From Spirochaetota bacterium (GTDB lineage Bacteria > Spirochaetota > Brachyspiria > Brachyspirales > JACRPF01), in the NCBI GenBank assembly GCA_016214035.1, contig JACRPF010000022.1, positions 186,001 through 250,000 of the forward strand: DNA of 64,000 nucleotides, in the 5' to 3' direction. Positions within the stretch are counted from its first letter, which is position 1. Each line of letters starts with the position of its first letter. Positions 27,868 through 35,614 of this stretch are shown here, piece by piece. Both the position numbers and the translations under genes were made by a program. The notes under the pieces are model-generated. The model had not been told where the DNA came from. It searched no databases and worked only from the letters and a program-made list of their open reading frames with translations.

Positions 27868-30800
27868 TTACAGCATTTTTTTGATGGTCGCGAAACGGTT
27901 GTCCGCATCCTTCTTCGCCATCGGGAAGAGCTTTTCAGCTTCCGACGGGAAGAGCGACTCGAGCGCACGGTAGCGCGTCTCGCCCTTGATATACGCCATG
28001 AAATCCGCGGTGACTTCCTTGGATTCCCATGTCAGGGGATTCGTGCCTTCCGGTACCATCGGGTTGAACCGGTATACCGGCCAGTGTCCCGCATCCGACG
28101 CGAGCTTCTCTTCAGTCACGCTCTTGCCCATATCGCGCATGCCGTGGGCGATACACGCCGCGTATGCGATGATGATCGACGGACCGTTGTACGCTTCCGC
28201 TTCGAGCATGGCCTTGAGTACCTGCGGGCGGCTTGCGCCCATGTTGACCGACGCCACGTACACGTTGCCGTAGCTCATCATCATGAGACCGAGGTTCTTC
28301 TTGCCCATCTTTTTGCCGGTTGCCGCGAACTTCGCGATGGCGCCGCGCGGGGTGGACTTCGACGCCTGACCGCCCGTGTTCGAATATACTTCCGTGTCAA
28401 CCACGAGTACGTTCACGTTCTGGCCCGACGCGAGCACGTGGTCGAGTCCGCCGTAACCGATGTCATACGCCCATCCGTCACCGCCGATGATCCACACGCT
28501 CTTGTCGACGAAATAGTCTTTCAGTTCGATGATCTTTGCCACGACCGGTTTCACGTCGGCAGCCGCCTTCGAGAATGCCGCCGGGAGAAGATCCGCAACC
28601 GCCTTGGCGTTCGCTTTCGCGTCGTTGTCCGTTTTATTGAACAGCTCAACCGCTTTGGTGAGCGCCGCGGTGAGTTCCGGCGTCGTGCCTTTTGACAGGA
28701 GCGTCTTCACGTTCGTCAAAAGCTGCTTGCGGTTCGCGTTGAGCGCGAGACGCATGCCGAAACCGTATTCCGCGTTGTCTTCGAAGAGCGAATTGCCCCA
28801 TGCGGGACCCTTGCCTTCGGCGTTCTTGGTATACGGGATGGTGGGGAATGTGCCGCCGTAGATCGACGAGCAGCCCGTTGCGTTCGAGATGATCATGCGG
28901 TCGCCGAAAAGCTGCGTGGCGAGTTTGATGTACGCCGTTTCACCGCAGCCCGCGCAGGCGCCCGAGAATTCGAAGAGCGGCTTTTTGAACTGGCTGCCCT
29001 TGAGGGTGTCGAGTTTTACGCCGTCGAGAATCTCCGGAAGCGATTCGAAGAACGCGAGGTTCTCGTTCTCGCCCGCCTTGCGTGATTCCGCTATCGGGAC
29101 CATCTTGAGCGCCTTCTTGCCCTTCATGCCCGGACAGATGTCAACGCAGACGCCGCAGCCTACGCAGTCTTCAGTATAGACCTGTACGCGGAATTTGTTG
29201 CCTTTTTCATTCTTGGGTATGGCGTCCACGGTGGTGAACGTCTTCGGTGCGCGGGCGACATCGGCCGGGGAGACGAGTTTCGGACGTATCGTCGCGTGCG
29301 GACAGACGAACGAGCACTGGTTGCACTGCGAGCAGTTTTCGCTCATCCAGCACGGGACATCGATGGCGATGCCGCGTTTCTCGAGCGCCGTGGTGCCCGT
29401 GGGAACCGTGCCGTCGAACGACATGCGGGAGACCGGTATATCGTCACCTTTGAGGCGCATCACCGGCTCGATGATGCCTTTCACGAAGGCGTCGGCATTG
29501 TCCGGAACAAGCTTGATGGCCGGAGCAGCAGCACCGACGGACGAGGGTACTTTCACTTCGGCGATGGCCGCAACGGTCTTGTCGACAGCGTTCCAGTTCA
29601 TCTCGATGATCTCTTTCCCCTTTTTCTTGAACGTCTTTTCAATTTCTTTTTTCACGAGGCCGATCGCTTCTTCCTGCGGCAGTATGTTCGCTTTCGCGAA
29701 GAACGCCGTCTGCATGACGGAGCTGATGCGGTTGCCGAGTCCCACTTCGCGCGCGATGTGCGTCGCATCGATGGTGTAGACCTTGACCTTTTTCTTTATG
29801 ATCGTTTCCTGCATGTCCTTCGTCAGATTCTCGAACACCTTGTCCGCCGGCCATTCACAGTTGATGAGGAATGTGCCGCCGTCCTTGATGCCTTCGAGGA
29901 TGTCATAGCGTCCGATGTAGGACTGGTTGTGCAGCGCCACGAAATCGCTCGTGGTGAGGAGATACTGCGACTGAATGGGGGCTTTGCCGAAACGCAGATG
30001 CGATATCGTGATACCGCCCGATTTCTTCGAGTCATAGACGAAATACGCCTGCACGTTGTAGTCCGTGTGGTCGCCGATGATCTTGATGGAGTTCTTGTTG
30101 GCGCTCACCGTGCCGTCCGAGCCGTAGCCCCAGAACTTGCAGCGGATGACGCCCGAATCTTCGGTCACCAGTTCGCCGCCCACGGGGAGCGAGAGGTTCG
30201 TGACGTCGTCGTTGATGCCGACAGTGAAGTTGTGCGTGCATTTGCCGGCAAGGTGGTCGTAGACGGCCTTGACCATGGGCGGTGTGAATTCCTTCGACGA
30301 GAGGCCGTAGCGTCCGCCGATGATCTTTTTGCCGCTGACGTCCTTAAGGGCGGTGACGACATCGAGATAGAGCGGTTCGCCGAGCGCGCCCGGCTCTTTC
30401 GTGCGGTCGAGGACGGCGATCTTCGTGGCCGATTTCGGCAGCGCAGCGATGAACGCTTCCTGATCGAACGGGCGGTATACGCGCACTTTCAGAAGGCCGA
30501 TCTTTTCGCCGTTCTTTCTGAGCGCATTGACCGTCTCTTCGATGGTCTCGCAGCCCGAGCCCATCGCAATGATGACGCGTTCCGCGTTCGGATCGCCCAC
30601 ATAGTCGAACAGGTTGTAATTGCGTCCGAATTTTGCGCCGAACGCCTTCATGTATTTCTTGATGACCGACGGAAGCGCCGTGTAGTACTTGTTGACCGTT
30701 TCGCGGCCCTGGAAGTAAACGTCCGGGTTCTGCGCGCCCACCTTCGAGAACGGCTTGTCCGGCGTCAGTGCGCGTTTGCGGAACTCTTCGACATATTTCA

Positions 30801-31392
30801 TGTCGAGCATTTCTTTGATCGTGTCGTACTCGGCAAGTTCCACCTTCTGCACTTCATGCGAGGTGCGGAATCCGTCGAAGAATGCGAGGAACGGCACTTT
30901 GCCTTCGAGGGTTGCGAGCTGGGAGATGATGCCGAGGTCCTGCACTTCCTGTATGTTGTTCGCCGCGACGAGCGCGAAGCCTGTGTTGCGCACGCCCATG
31001 ACGTCCGAGTGGTCGCCGTAGATGGAGAGCGACTGACAGGCGAGTGAACGGGCGGAAACATAGAACACCGTCGGGAGCATTTCGCCCGCGATCTTGTGCA
31101 TGTTGGGGATCATGAGGAGAAGGCCCTGCGACGCGGTGAACGTTGTCGCGAGACTTCCGCCGGATAGAATGCCGTGTACGGCGCCCGCGGCGCCTCCTTC
31201 GGACTGGAGTTCGACGATGTCAAGCACTTCGCCGAACATGTTCTTGCGGCCCTGTGCGGCCCATTCGTCGGCGTATTCCGCCATGTTCGATGACGGGGTG
31301 ATGGGGTAAATTGCGGCAACTTCGCTGAACGCATACGCTGCGTGCGCGGCGGCTGTGTTGCCGTCCACGGTTGCTTTTTTGGTATTTGCCAT
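27868..31392 (-). CDS. nifJ: Pyruvate:ferredoxin (flavodoxin) oxidoreductase
   Basis: This 1,174-residue single-chain enzyme is of family length. It decarboxylates pyruvate to acetyl-CoA, passing electrons to ferredoxin or flavodoxin. Domain order: pyrimidine-binding domain beginning 'VDGNTAAAHAAYAFSEVAAIYP'-type sequence, domain II, gamma domain, two [4Fe-4S] clusters ('CSQCNQCSFVCPH' near 684 and 'CVGCGVCVDICPG' near 740), and the TPP domain with 'GACAGCGETAYIKL' near 809 and 'IGGDGWAYDIGYGG'. AAGGAG precedes the ATG. A promoter lies at 31463-31490 and a strong terminator follows. It is a stand-alone gene and the main sign of anaerobic metabolism here. Confidence 0.97.
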   Translation of the reverse strand: MANTKKATVDGNTAAAHAAYAFSEVAAIYPITPSSNMAEYADEWAAQGRKNMFGEVLDIVELQSEGGAAGAVHGILSGGSLATTFTASQGLLLMIPNMHKIAGEMLPTVFYVSARSLACQSLSIYGDHSDVMGVRNTGFALVAANNIQEVQDLGIISQLATLEGKVPFLAFFDGFRTSHEVQKVELAEYDTIKEMLDMKYVEEFRKRALTPDKPFSKVGAQNPDVYFQGRETVNKYYTALPSVIKKYMKAFGAKFGRNYNLFDYVGDPNAERVIIAMGSGCETIEETVNALRKNGEKIGLLKVRVYRPFDQEAFIAALPKSATKIAVLDRTKEPGALGEPLYLDVVTALKDVSGKKIIGGRYGLSSKEFTPPMVKAVYDHLAGKCTHNFTVGINDDVTNLSLPVGGELVTEDSGVIRCKFWGYGSDGTVSANKNSIKIIGDHTDYNVQAYFVYDSKKSGGITISHLRFGKAPIQSQYLLTTSDFVALHNQSYIGRYDILEGIKDGGTFLINCEWPADKVFENLTKDMQETIIKKKVKVYTIDATHIAREVGLGNRISSVMQTAFFAKANILPQEEAIGLVKKEIEKTFKKKGKEIIEMNWNAVDKTVAAIAEVKVPSSVGAAAPAIKLVPDNADAFVKGIIEPVMRLKGDDIPVSRMSFDGTVPTGTTALEKRGIAIDVPCWMSENCSQCNQCSFVCPHATIRPKLVSPADVARAPKTFTTVDAIPKNEKGNKFRVQVYTEDCVGCGVCVDICPGMKGKKALKMVPIAESRKAGENENLAFFESLPEILDGVKLDTLKGSQFKKPLFEFSGACAGCGETAYIKLATQLFGDRMIISNATGCSSIYGGTFPTIPYTKNAEGKGPAWGNSLFEDNAEYGFGMRLALNANRKQLLTNVKTLLSKGTTPELTAALTKAVELFNKTDNDAKANAKAVADLLPAAFSKAAADVKPVVAKIIELKDYFVDKSVWIIGGDGWAYDIGYGGLDHVLASGQNVNVLVVDTEVYSNTGGQASKSTPRGAIAKFAATGKKMGKKNLGLMMMSYGNVYVASVNMGASRPQVLKAMLEAEAYNGPSIIIAYAACIAHGMRDMGKSVTEEKLASDAGHWPVYRFNPMVPEGTNPLTWESKEVTADFMAYIKGETRYRALESLFPSEAEKLFPMAKKDADNRFATIKKML

Positions 31393-31462
31393 AACAGCTC
31401 CTTAAGTTTTCATTGCTCTCATGGGGATATGTCGTAGGGCCTATCCTTAATAGAGGAAGAAA

Positions 31463-31490
31463 ATGATATCACAATCCAAGAATAATTCAA
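31463..31490 (-). promoter_or_regulatory. Promoter of nifJ
   Basis: The - strand reads TTGAAT, 16 bp, TATCAT, with TGTGA directly before the -10 box (extended -10). This gives a leader of about 64 nt with no structure I could recognise. Confidence 0.6.
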
Positions 31491-31537
31491 GCAAAAAACA
31501 ATTGGGTAGGCAGTTGGTATGAATTAGGCCGATATCG

Positions 31538-33160
31538 CTATTTTATGGAGGATAGCGCAGGAAGATCGGATTTGAAGTCTGACGTAAAGTGGAACACGAT
31601 ATCGGGATAACGCTCGCGGTAATAGTTGAGCATCCATTCGGATTCGGCGAAGAACACTGTGTTGTCGTCCTTGTCGGTGCCGATATAGCCCGAGCGGAAT
31701 CGGCAGATATCCTGGAACTGCGCCTCGTTCGTCGATGTTATCCAGCACGCCTTGTAGAACTTGAGCGGGTCGAAGCGGCACTGCGCCCCATATTCATGCT
31801 CAAGCCGGTACTTGATGACCTCGAACTGGAGCATCCCAACCGTGCCCACCACTTTGCGGCGGCTGTGCGCCATGAGGAAAAGCTGTGCCACGCCCTCATC
31901 GGTAAGCTGTTTGATGCCTTTTTCAAGCTGCTTGGCCTTTTCCGCTCCGTGCACGAGCTCCATGAACACTTCCGGTGAAAAGCTCGGTATGCCCTTGAAT
32001 GAAAGGTTCTCACCGTCGGTGAGCGTGTCGCCTATTTTGAAATTGCCTTTGTCGAAAAGCCCTATCACGTCGCCGGGGAACGCCTCGTCGATAACGTCCT
32101 TCTGCTGTCCGAGAAAGCTCGCCGGGTTGGCGAAACGAAGCTGCGTATCGAGCCGGACATGTTTATAAAACTGATTGCGCTCGAAGCGGCCCGAGCATAC
32201 CCTGAAGAATGCGATGCGGTCGCGGTGACGGAGGTCGAGGTTCGCGTGTATCTTGAACACAAACCCGCTGAACTTCTCCTCGTCGGGGGCCACCATGCGG
32301 GTCTCGGTCATGCGGGCGCCCGGGGGCGGCGCTATCTCGACGAATGCATCGAGCGTCTCGCGCACGCCGAAGTTATTGAGCGCGCTTCCGAAGAACGCGG
32401 GGGCGAGATCGCCGGCAAGATATTTGTCCTTGTCGAACGTGCCGTACACGCCGCTGAGAAGATCCACGTCGTCGCGAAGCTGGCGTGCGTATTCATTGCC
32501 CACGCGCGCGTCAAGCTCGTCAGACGCGATGTCGGGTATCGCCACGATGTCGTCGTCGGACACACCCTGGTTCGGACGGAACAGATGAAGGTTCTTTTCG
32601 TGGAAACTGTATACGCCCTTGAAGCTGCTGCCGCGGCTTATCGGCCAGCTCATCGGATGCACATGGATGTTGAGTTTTTTTTCAAGCTCGTCGACAAGGT
32701 CGAACGGCGATGTGCCTTCGCGGTCGAGTTTGTTGATGAAGATGATGACGGGGGTCTTCCGCATGCGGCAGACGTTCATCAGTTTTTCCGTCTGTTCCTC
32801 CACGCCTTTGACGCTGTCGACCACGAGGATGACGCTGTCCACCGCGGTAAGCGTACGGTAGGTGTCTTCGGCGAAGTCCTTGTGCCCGGGCGTATCAAGC
32901 AGGTTGATGTTGAAGCCGCGGTAGATGAAGCTCATCACCGCGGAGGCGACGGATATCCCGCGCTGGCGCTCGATCTCCATGAAGTCCGACACCGTGGTCT
33001 TGGTGATCTTTCTCGATTTCACCGCGCCCGCTATCTGAATGGCGCCGGCGAAAAGCAGGAACTTTTCCGTAAGCGTGGTCTTCCCCGCGTCCGGGTGACT
33101 GATGATGGCGAATGTTCGCCGTTTGGCTATTTCTTCTTTCAATGTTTCTTGCAGACTCAT
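31538..33160 (-). CDS. prfC: Peptide chain release factor 3
   Basis: This 540-residue GTPase recycles RF1/RF2 from the ribosome. The G1 motif is '[10 protein letters not shown]' near 21-30. The switch region '[18 protein letters not shown]' has the Ser-Val-Ala-Ser pattern typical of RF3 rather than EF-G. G3 is 'DTPGHKDF' and G4 'NKLDREG'. The C-terminal domain is complete. The start has only a weak GGTGA site. A near-consensus promoter lies at 33216-33243, giving a leader of about 50 nt. It is divergent from rlmN. Confidence 0.96.
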   Translation of the reverse strand: MSLQETLKEEIAKRRTFAIISHPDAGKTTLTEKFLLFAGAIQIAGAVKSRKITKTTVSDFMEIERQRGISVASAVMSFIYRGFNINLLDTPGHKDFAEDTYRTLTAVDSVILVVDSVKGVEEQTEKLMNVCRMRKTPVIIFINKLDREGTSPFDLVDELEKKLNIHVHPMSWPISRGSSFKGVYSFHEKNLHLFRPNQGVSDDDIVAIPDIASDELDARVGNEYARQLRDDVDLLSGVYGTFDKDKYLAGDLAPAFFGSALNNFGVRETLDAFVEIAPPPGARMTETRMVAPDEEKFSGFVFKIHANLDLRHRDRIAFFRVCSGRFERNQFYKHVRLDTQLRFANPASFLGQQKDVIDEAFPGDVIGLFDKGNFKIGDTLTDGENLSFKGIPSFSPEVFMELVHGAEKAKQLEKGIKQLTDEGVAQLFLMAHSRRKVVGTVGMLQFEVIKYRLEHEYGAQCRFDPLKFYKACWITSTNEAQFQDICRFRSGYIGTDKDDNTVFFAESEWMLNYYRERYPDIVFHFTSDFKSDLPALSSIK

Positions 33161-33215
33161 GGGTTCACCGGGGACATAGTGTCGTTTATGCGCATTGCTG
33201 CGTACTGAGCGGAGT

Positions 33216-33243
33216 AGTATATCCCGTCCGCTGATGCTGTCAA
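33216..33243 (-). promoter_or_regulatory. Promoter of prfC
   Basis: The - strand reads a perfect TTGACA, 16 bp, TATACT. Confidence 0.8.
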
Positions 33244-33272
33244 TCGCACTTCGTGAATTTTTCTATCTATAA

Positions 33273-33300
33273 TTGACGTCATCACGAGGCGCGATATACT
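33273..33300 (+). promoter_or_regulatory. Promoter of rlmN, likely giving a leaderless mRNA
   Basis: TTGACG (33273-33278), 16 bp, TATACT (33295-33300). Transcription starting 7 bp after the -10 box would begin at the ATG at 33307. A second -10-like TATAAT at 33268-33273 has no good -35 box. Confidence 0.75.
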
Positions 33301-33306
33301 GTGACT

Positions 33307-34383
33307 ATGACGCCGGCGATGATGTCAATACTCGACTACCCGTACGACGGATTGCTCAAGCAGTTCGGCCTGTTGTGGGGCAAAGGTGAATTCCATGCCG
33401 GGGCGCTGTTCCGTCAGGTATACCGCAATGGTATTCTTGACCCCGCCGCTCTTCCGGCTTTTGTACAGAACCCGTCGCTCGCACACAAAGTCACCGAAAC
33501 GTTCCGGCTGAACATACCCGAACCGTTCGGGACATCGCGCGACGGTGACACATATAAATTCCTTTTAAAGATGGACGATGGGCTTGAAACGGAATCCGTC
33601 GTCATCCCCATGAAGCAGTATAAAAGCCTCTGCGTGTCATCGCAGATAGGCTGCGCGATGGGATGCCGTTTCTGCGAGACCGCGCAGATGGGATTTGTGC
33701 GAAACCTCACTGCCGGAGAGATAGTATCGCAGGTTATGGCCGCGCGATTCCGCCTGAACGAGGACATTCGCAACGTGGTGTTTATGGGCATGGGTGAACC
33801 GTTCGAGAATCTCGACAATGTGCTCGCCGCCATACGGATTCTCCGCGATACGCGCGGACTTAAGGTCGTGCATATCACCGTGAGCACGATGGGACATATT
33901 CCCGGCATCGAGCGGCTTACGGCACTTGCGCACGAACCGCCGCCGGAAGGTTTTTCAGATATCCGTCTTGCGATAAGTCTCAACGCGCCGGATGACGCCA
34001 TACGCAGCAGCATCATGCCGCATGCAAAGCGCTGGCCGATGGCGGAGCTCAAACGTGTGCTTTCGGCATACCCGAAGCGCAGACGCGGCATGAAAGTGCT
34101 TATTGAATATGTGCTTATCCCAGGCGTTAATGATGGTGAAACACACGCGCATGAACTCTGCAGTTATCTTCGCGGGCTTCCGGTTGAGGTGAATCTTATT
34201 CCCTATAACCCGCGGAAAGATTCGCCCTGGCCGCGTGAGACCGACGACGCCGTGCAGCGCTTCTGGCAGATACTGAAGGACGAAGGTCAGGCTTGCAGGA
34301 CGCGCAAGGAAAAAGGATCATCCGCCATGGCCGCATGCGGTCAGCTCGGCAACAGGAGCCGGATACGTAACGTCGCGCCGTGA
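33307..34383 (+). CDS. rlmN: 23S rRNA (adenine-2503-C2)-methyltransferase RlmN
   Basis: This radical-SAM enzyme methylates A2503 of 23S rRNA and A37 of some tRNAs. Starting at ATG 33307 it has 358 residues; a GTG at 33301 is in frame but lies directly after the -10 box. The cluster motif is Cys116-x3-Cys120-x2-Cys123 ('CAMGCRFC'). The methyl-carrying Cys344 is in 'AMAACGQLGNR'; the other motif 'FMGMGEPFENLDNV' is intact. No ribosome site precedes the start, which fits a leaderless transcript. It ends one base before the convergent stop of the CsgG-like gene. Confidence 0.94.
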   Translation: MTPAMMSILDYPYDGLLKQFGLLWGKGEFHAGALFRQVYRNGILDPAALPAFVQNPSLAHKVTETFRLNIPEPFGTSRDGDTYKFLLKMDDGLETESVVIPMKQYKSLCVSSQIGCAMGCRFCETAQMGFVRNLTAGEIVSQVMAARFRLNEDIRNVVFMGMGEPFENLDNVLAAIRILRDTRGLKVVHITVSTMGHIPGIERLTALAHEPPPEGFSDIRLAISLNAPDDAIRSSIMPHAKRWPMAELKRVLSAYPKRRRGMKVLIEYVLIPGVNDGETHAHELCSYLRGLPVEVNLIPYNPRKDSPWPRETDDAVQRFWQILKDEGQACRTRKEKGSSAMAACGQLGNRSRIRNVAP

Positions 34384-34384
34384 T

Positions 34385-35287
34385 TTACTTGGGAATGAAT
34401 TGCGCACACATCGCATCGAGCGAGGTGATGACCGTATCGCCGGCGGCGAGTACCGCATCAGCGGTCTGCAGCATGGTCGATGTTTTTATATTGAACAGCC
34501 TGAGTTTTACTATATACCCGCGGACTTCCTTCGTGCAGGAACCGGACAGCATATATTCGGGAAGCTCATCAGTATCAAGTTTATAGGGAACATCGCACGC
34601 CTGCTGCTTGCGGAGAAGATCATATATTCCCGCTTTTGCGCAGATCGATTGAGCGGGGCGTACACCGAAACGTCCCTGACGTACGAGTGAGGCCTCGATG
34701 AGTGTGCCGATGACGTACGCTTCTTCATCGCGTATCCCTTTCTCCGCTTTCAGCGACTGTATGTCGATTGCCGGAAGTGCTGCGGTGACTCTGGATTTAG
34801 CACCCGCCGACTGTGCTATCGTTGCTTGCGCAATTGTTGCTTGCGCAATTGTTGCTTGCGCAATTGTCGACGCCAGTCGCTGCTTGTCTGCGTCCGAACG
34901 TATCGGCGATATCCATGACGATTCGATGCCGTTTTTCGTGTGCGAGCGGAATATCACGGCATAATGTACATCGAAAAGCGGACACACCGCCCCGCTGTAC
35001 ACTATGGGCGTTGTCAGTTTCTGTTTCATCGTGTCGAGACTTGTCCGGGCCGATTCTGTCTCTGTAACGCCGAATGATTCGTCTATCGAGCTTTTCAAGA
35101 GACGGTATATCTCTTTGTGGTCGGCGGCGTCGGTGAACCGCTTCATATTATTGATGAGCAGCGTGCCGCAGTCCTCAGCCTCCGTGCAGACGCCGATGTT
35201 GGTCAACGGCGCAATGTAGACACGCTCCTGCGCGGCCATGAGAAATGATCCGACGGAAAAAAGTAACAGCAGTATATTCCGTTTCAT
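34385..35287 (-). CDS. Secreted CsgG/FlgO-like protein with TIAQ repeats
   Basis: The start at 35287 gives 300 residues with a clean signal peptide ('NILLLLFSVGSFLMAAQ'); longer in-frame starts overlap the previous gene. The C-terminal half ('GTLIEASLVRQGRFGVRP', 'YMLSGSCTKEV', 'IVKLRLFNIKTSTMLQTADA') has the rhythm of CsgG/FlgO-type outer-membrane-associated domains; this is a tentative fold assignment. Residues about 155-175 are four copies of Thr-Ile-Ala-Gln-(Ala/Ser), encoded by an exact 15-bp tandem repeat. The ATG follows the upstream stop by one base (TGATATG), so translation is coupled to the zinc-ribbon gene. Function unknown. Confidence 0.55.
   Translation of the reverse strand: MKRNILLLLFSVGSFLMAAQERVYIAPLTNIGVCTEAEDCGTLLINNMKRFTDAADHKEIYRLLKSSIDESFGVTETESARTSLDTMKQKLTTPIVYSGAVCPLFDVHYAVIFRSHTKNGIESSWISPIRSDADKQRLASTIAQATIAQATIAQATIAQSAGAKSRVTAALPAIDIQSLKAEKGIRDEEAYVIGTLIEASLVRQGRFGVRPAQSICAKAGIYDLLRKQQACDVPYKLDTDELPEYMLSGSCTKEVRGYIVKLRLFNIKTSTMLQTADAVLAAGDTVITSLDAMCAQFIPK
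34821..34865 (+). repeat. 15-bp tandem repeat, three exact copies, inside a gene
   Basis: The unit GTTGCTTGCGCAATT is repeated exactly three times; a diverged copy precedes it. Being a multiple of 3, changes in number would add or remove five residues without breaking the frame. Confidence 0.9.
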
Positions 35288-35288
35288 A

Positions 35289-35591
35289 TCAGGCAAGTGC
35301 ATTGTAATCATACTCATTCCCGTTGTAGATCACCGTCATGGCTTTCGCCGTTTTCCGCACCGTGATGTTTTCTACAGTGATTGATTGTATCGTTTCGATC
35401 TGTTTCCCGTCGGGGGATAATAAGTTGACCGTAGCCATGGTGCCGACGGACACGCGGATGTATGTGTATGCGTAGCACTTCGGGCACCGGAAATAGATGA
35501 GGTCGAGTGACGGCCAGCTGAGCTCGGCATTCTCGAAGATGACCTCAGGGGTAAAAGCGGCACCGCATTTCGGGCATGAAATTGTATTCAT
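35289..35591 (-). CDS. Small zinc-ribbon protein
   Basis: This 100-residue protein begins 'MNTISCPKCGAAFTPEV' and has a second pair 'FRCPKCYAY' near 35, making a four-Cys zinc ribbon. A beta-rich tail follows. It starts 23 bp after the valS stop and its own stop is one base from the next start, so it belongs to a valS, zinc-ribbon, CsgG-like unit. A 5-bp GCGCG...CGCGC hairpin lies in the valS gap. No ribosome site is evident. Function not recognised. Confidence 0.55.
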   Translation of the reverse strand: MNTISCPKCGAAFTPEVIFENAELSWPSLDLIYFRCPKCYAYTYIRVSVGTMATVNLLSPDGKQIETIQSITVENITVRKTAKAMTVIYNGNEYDYNALA

Positions 35592-35614
35592 GGAATACGC
35601 GCGAACTTCCGCGC

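Noticed and set aside
29296-31047. 583-codon open frame on + opposite nifJ
   Set aside because: Arg-rich composition without motifs, antisense to a fully conserved enzyme.
32159-33208. 349-codon open frame on + opposite prfC
   Set aside because: Same reasons; prfC is unambiguous.
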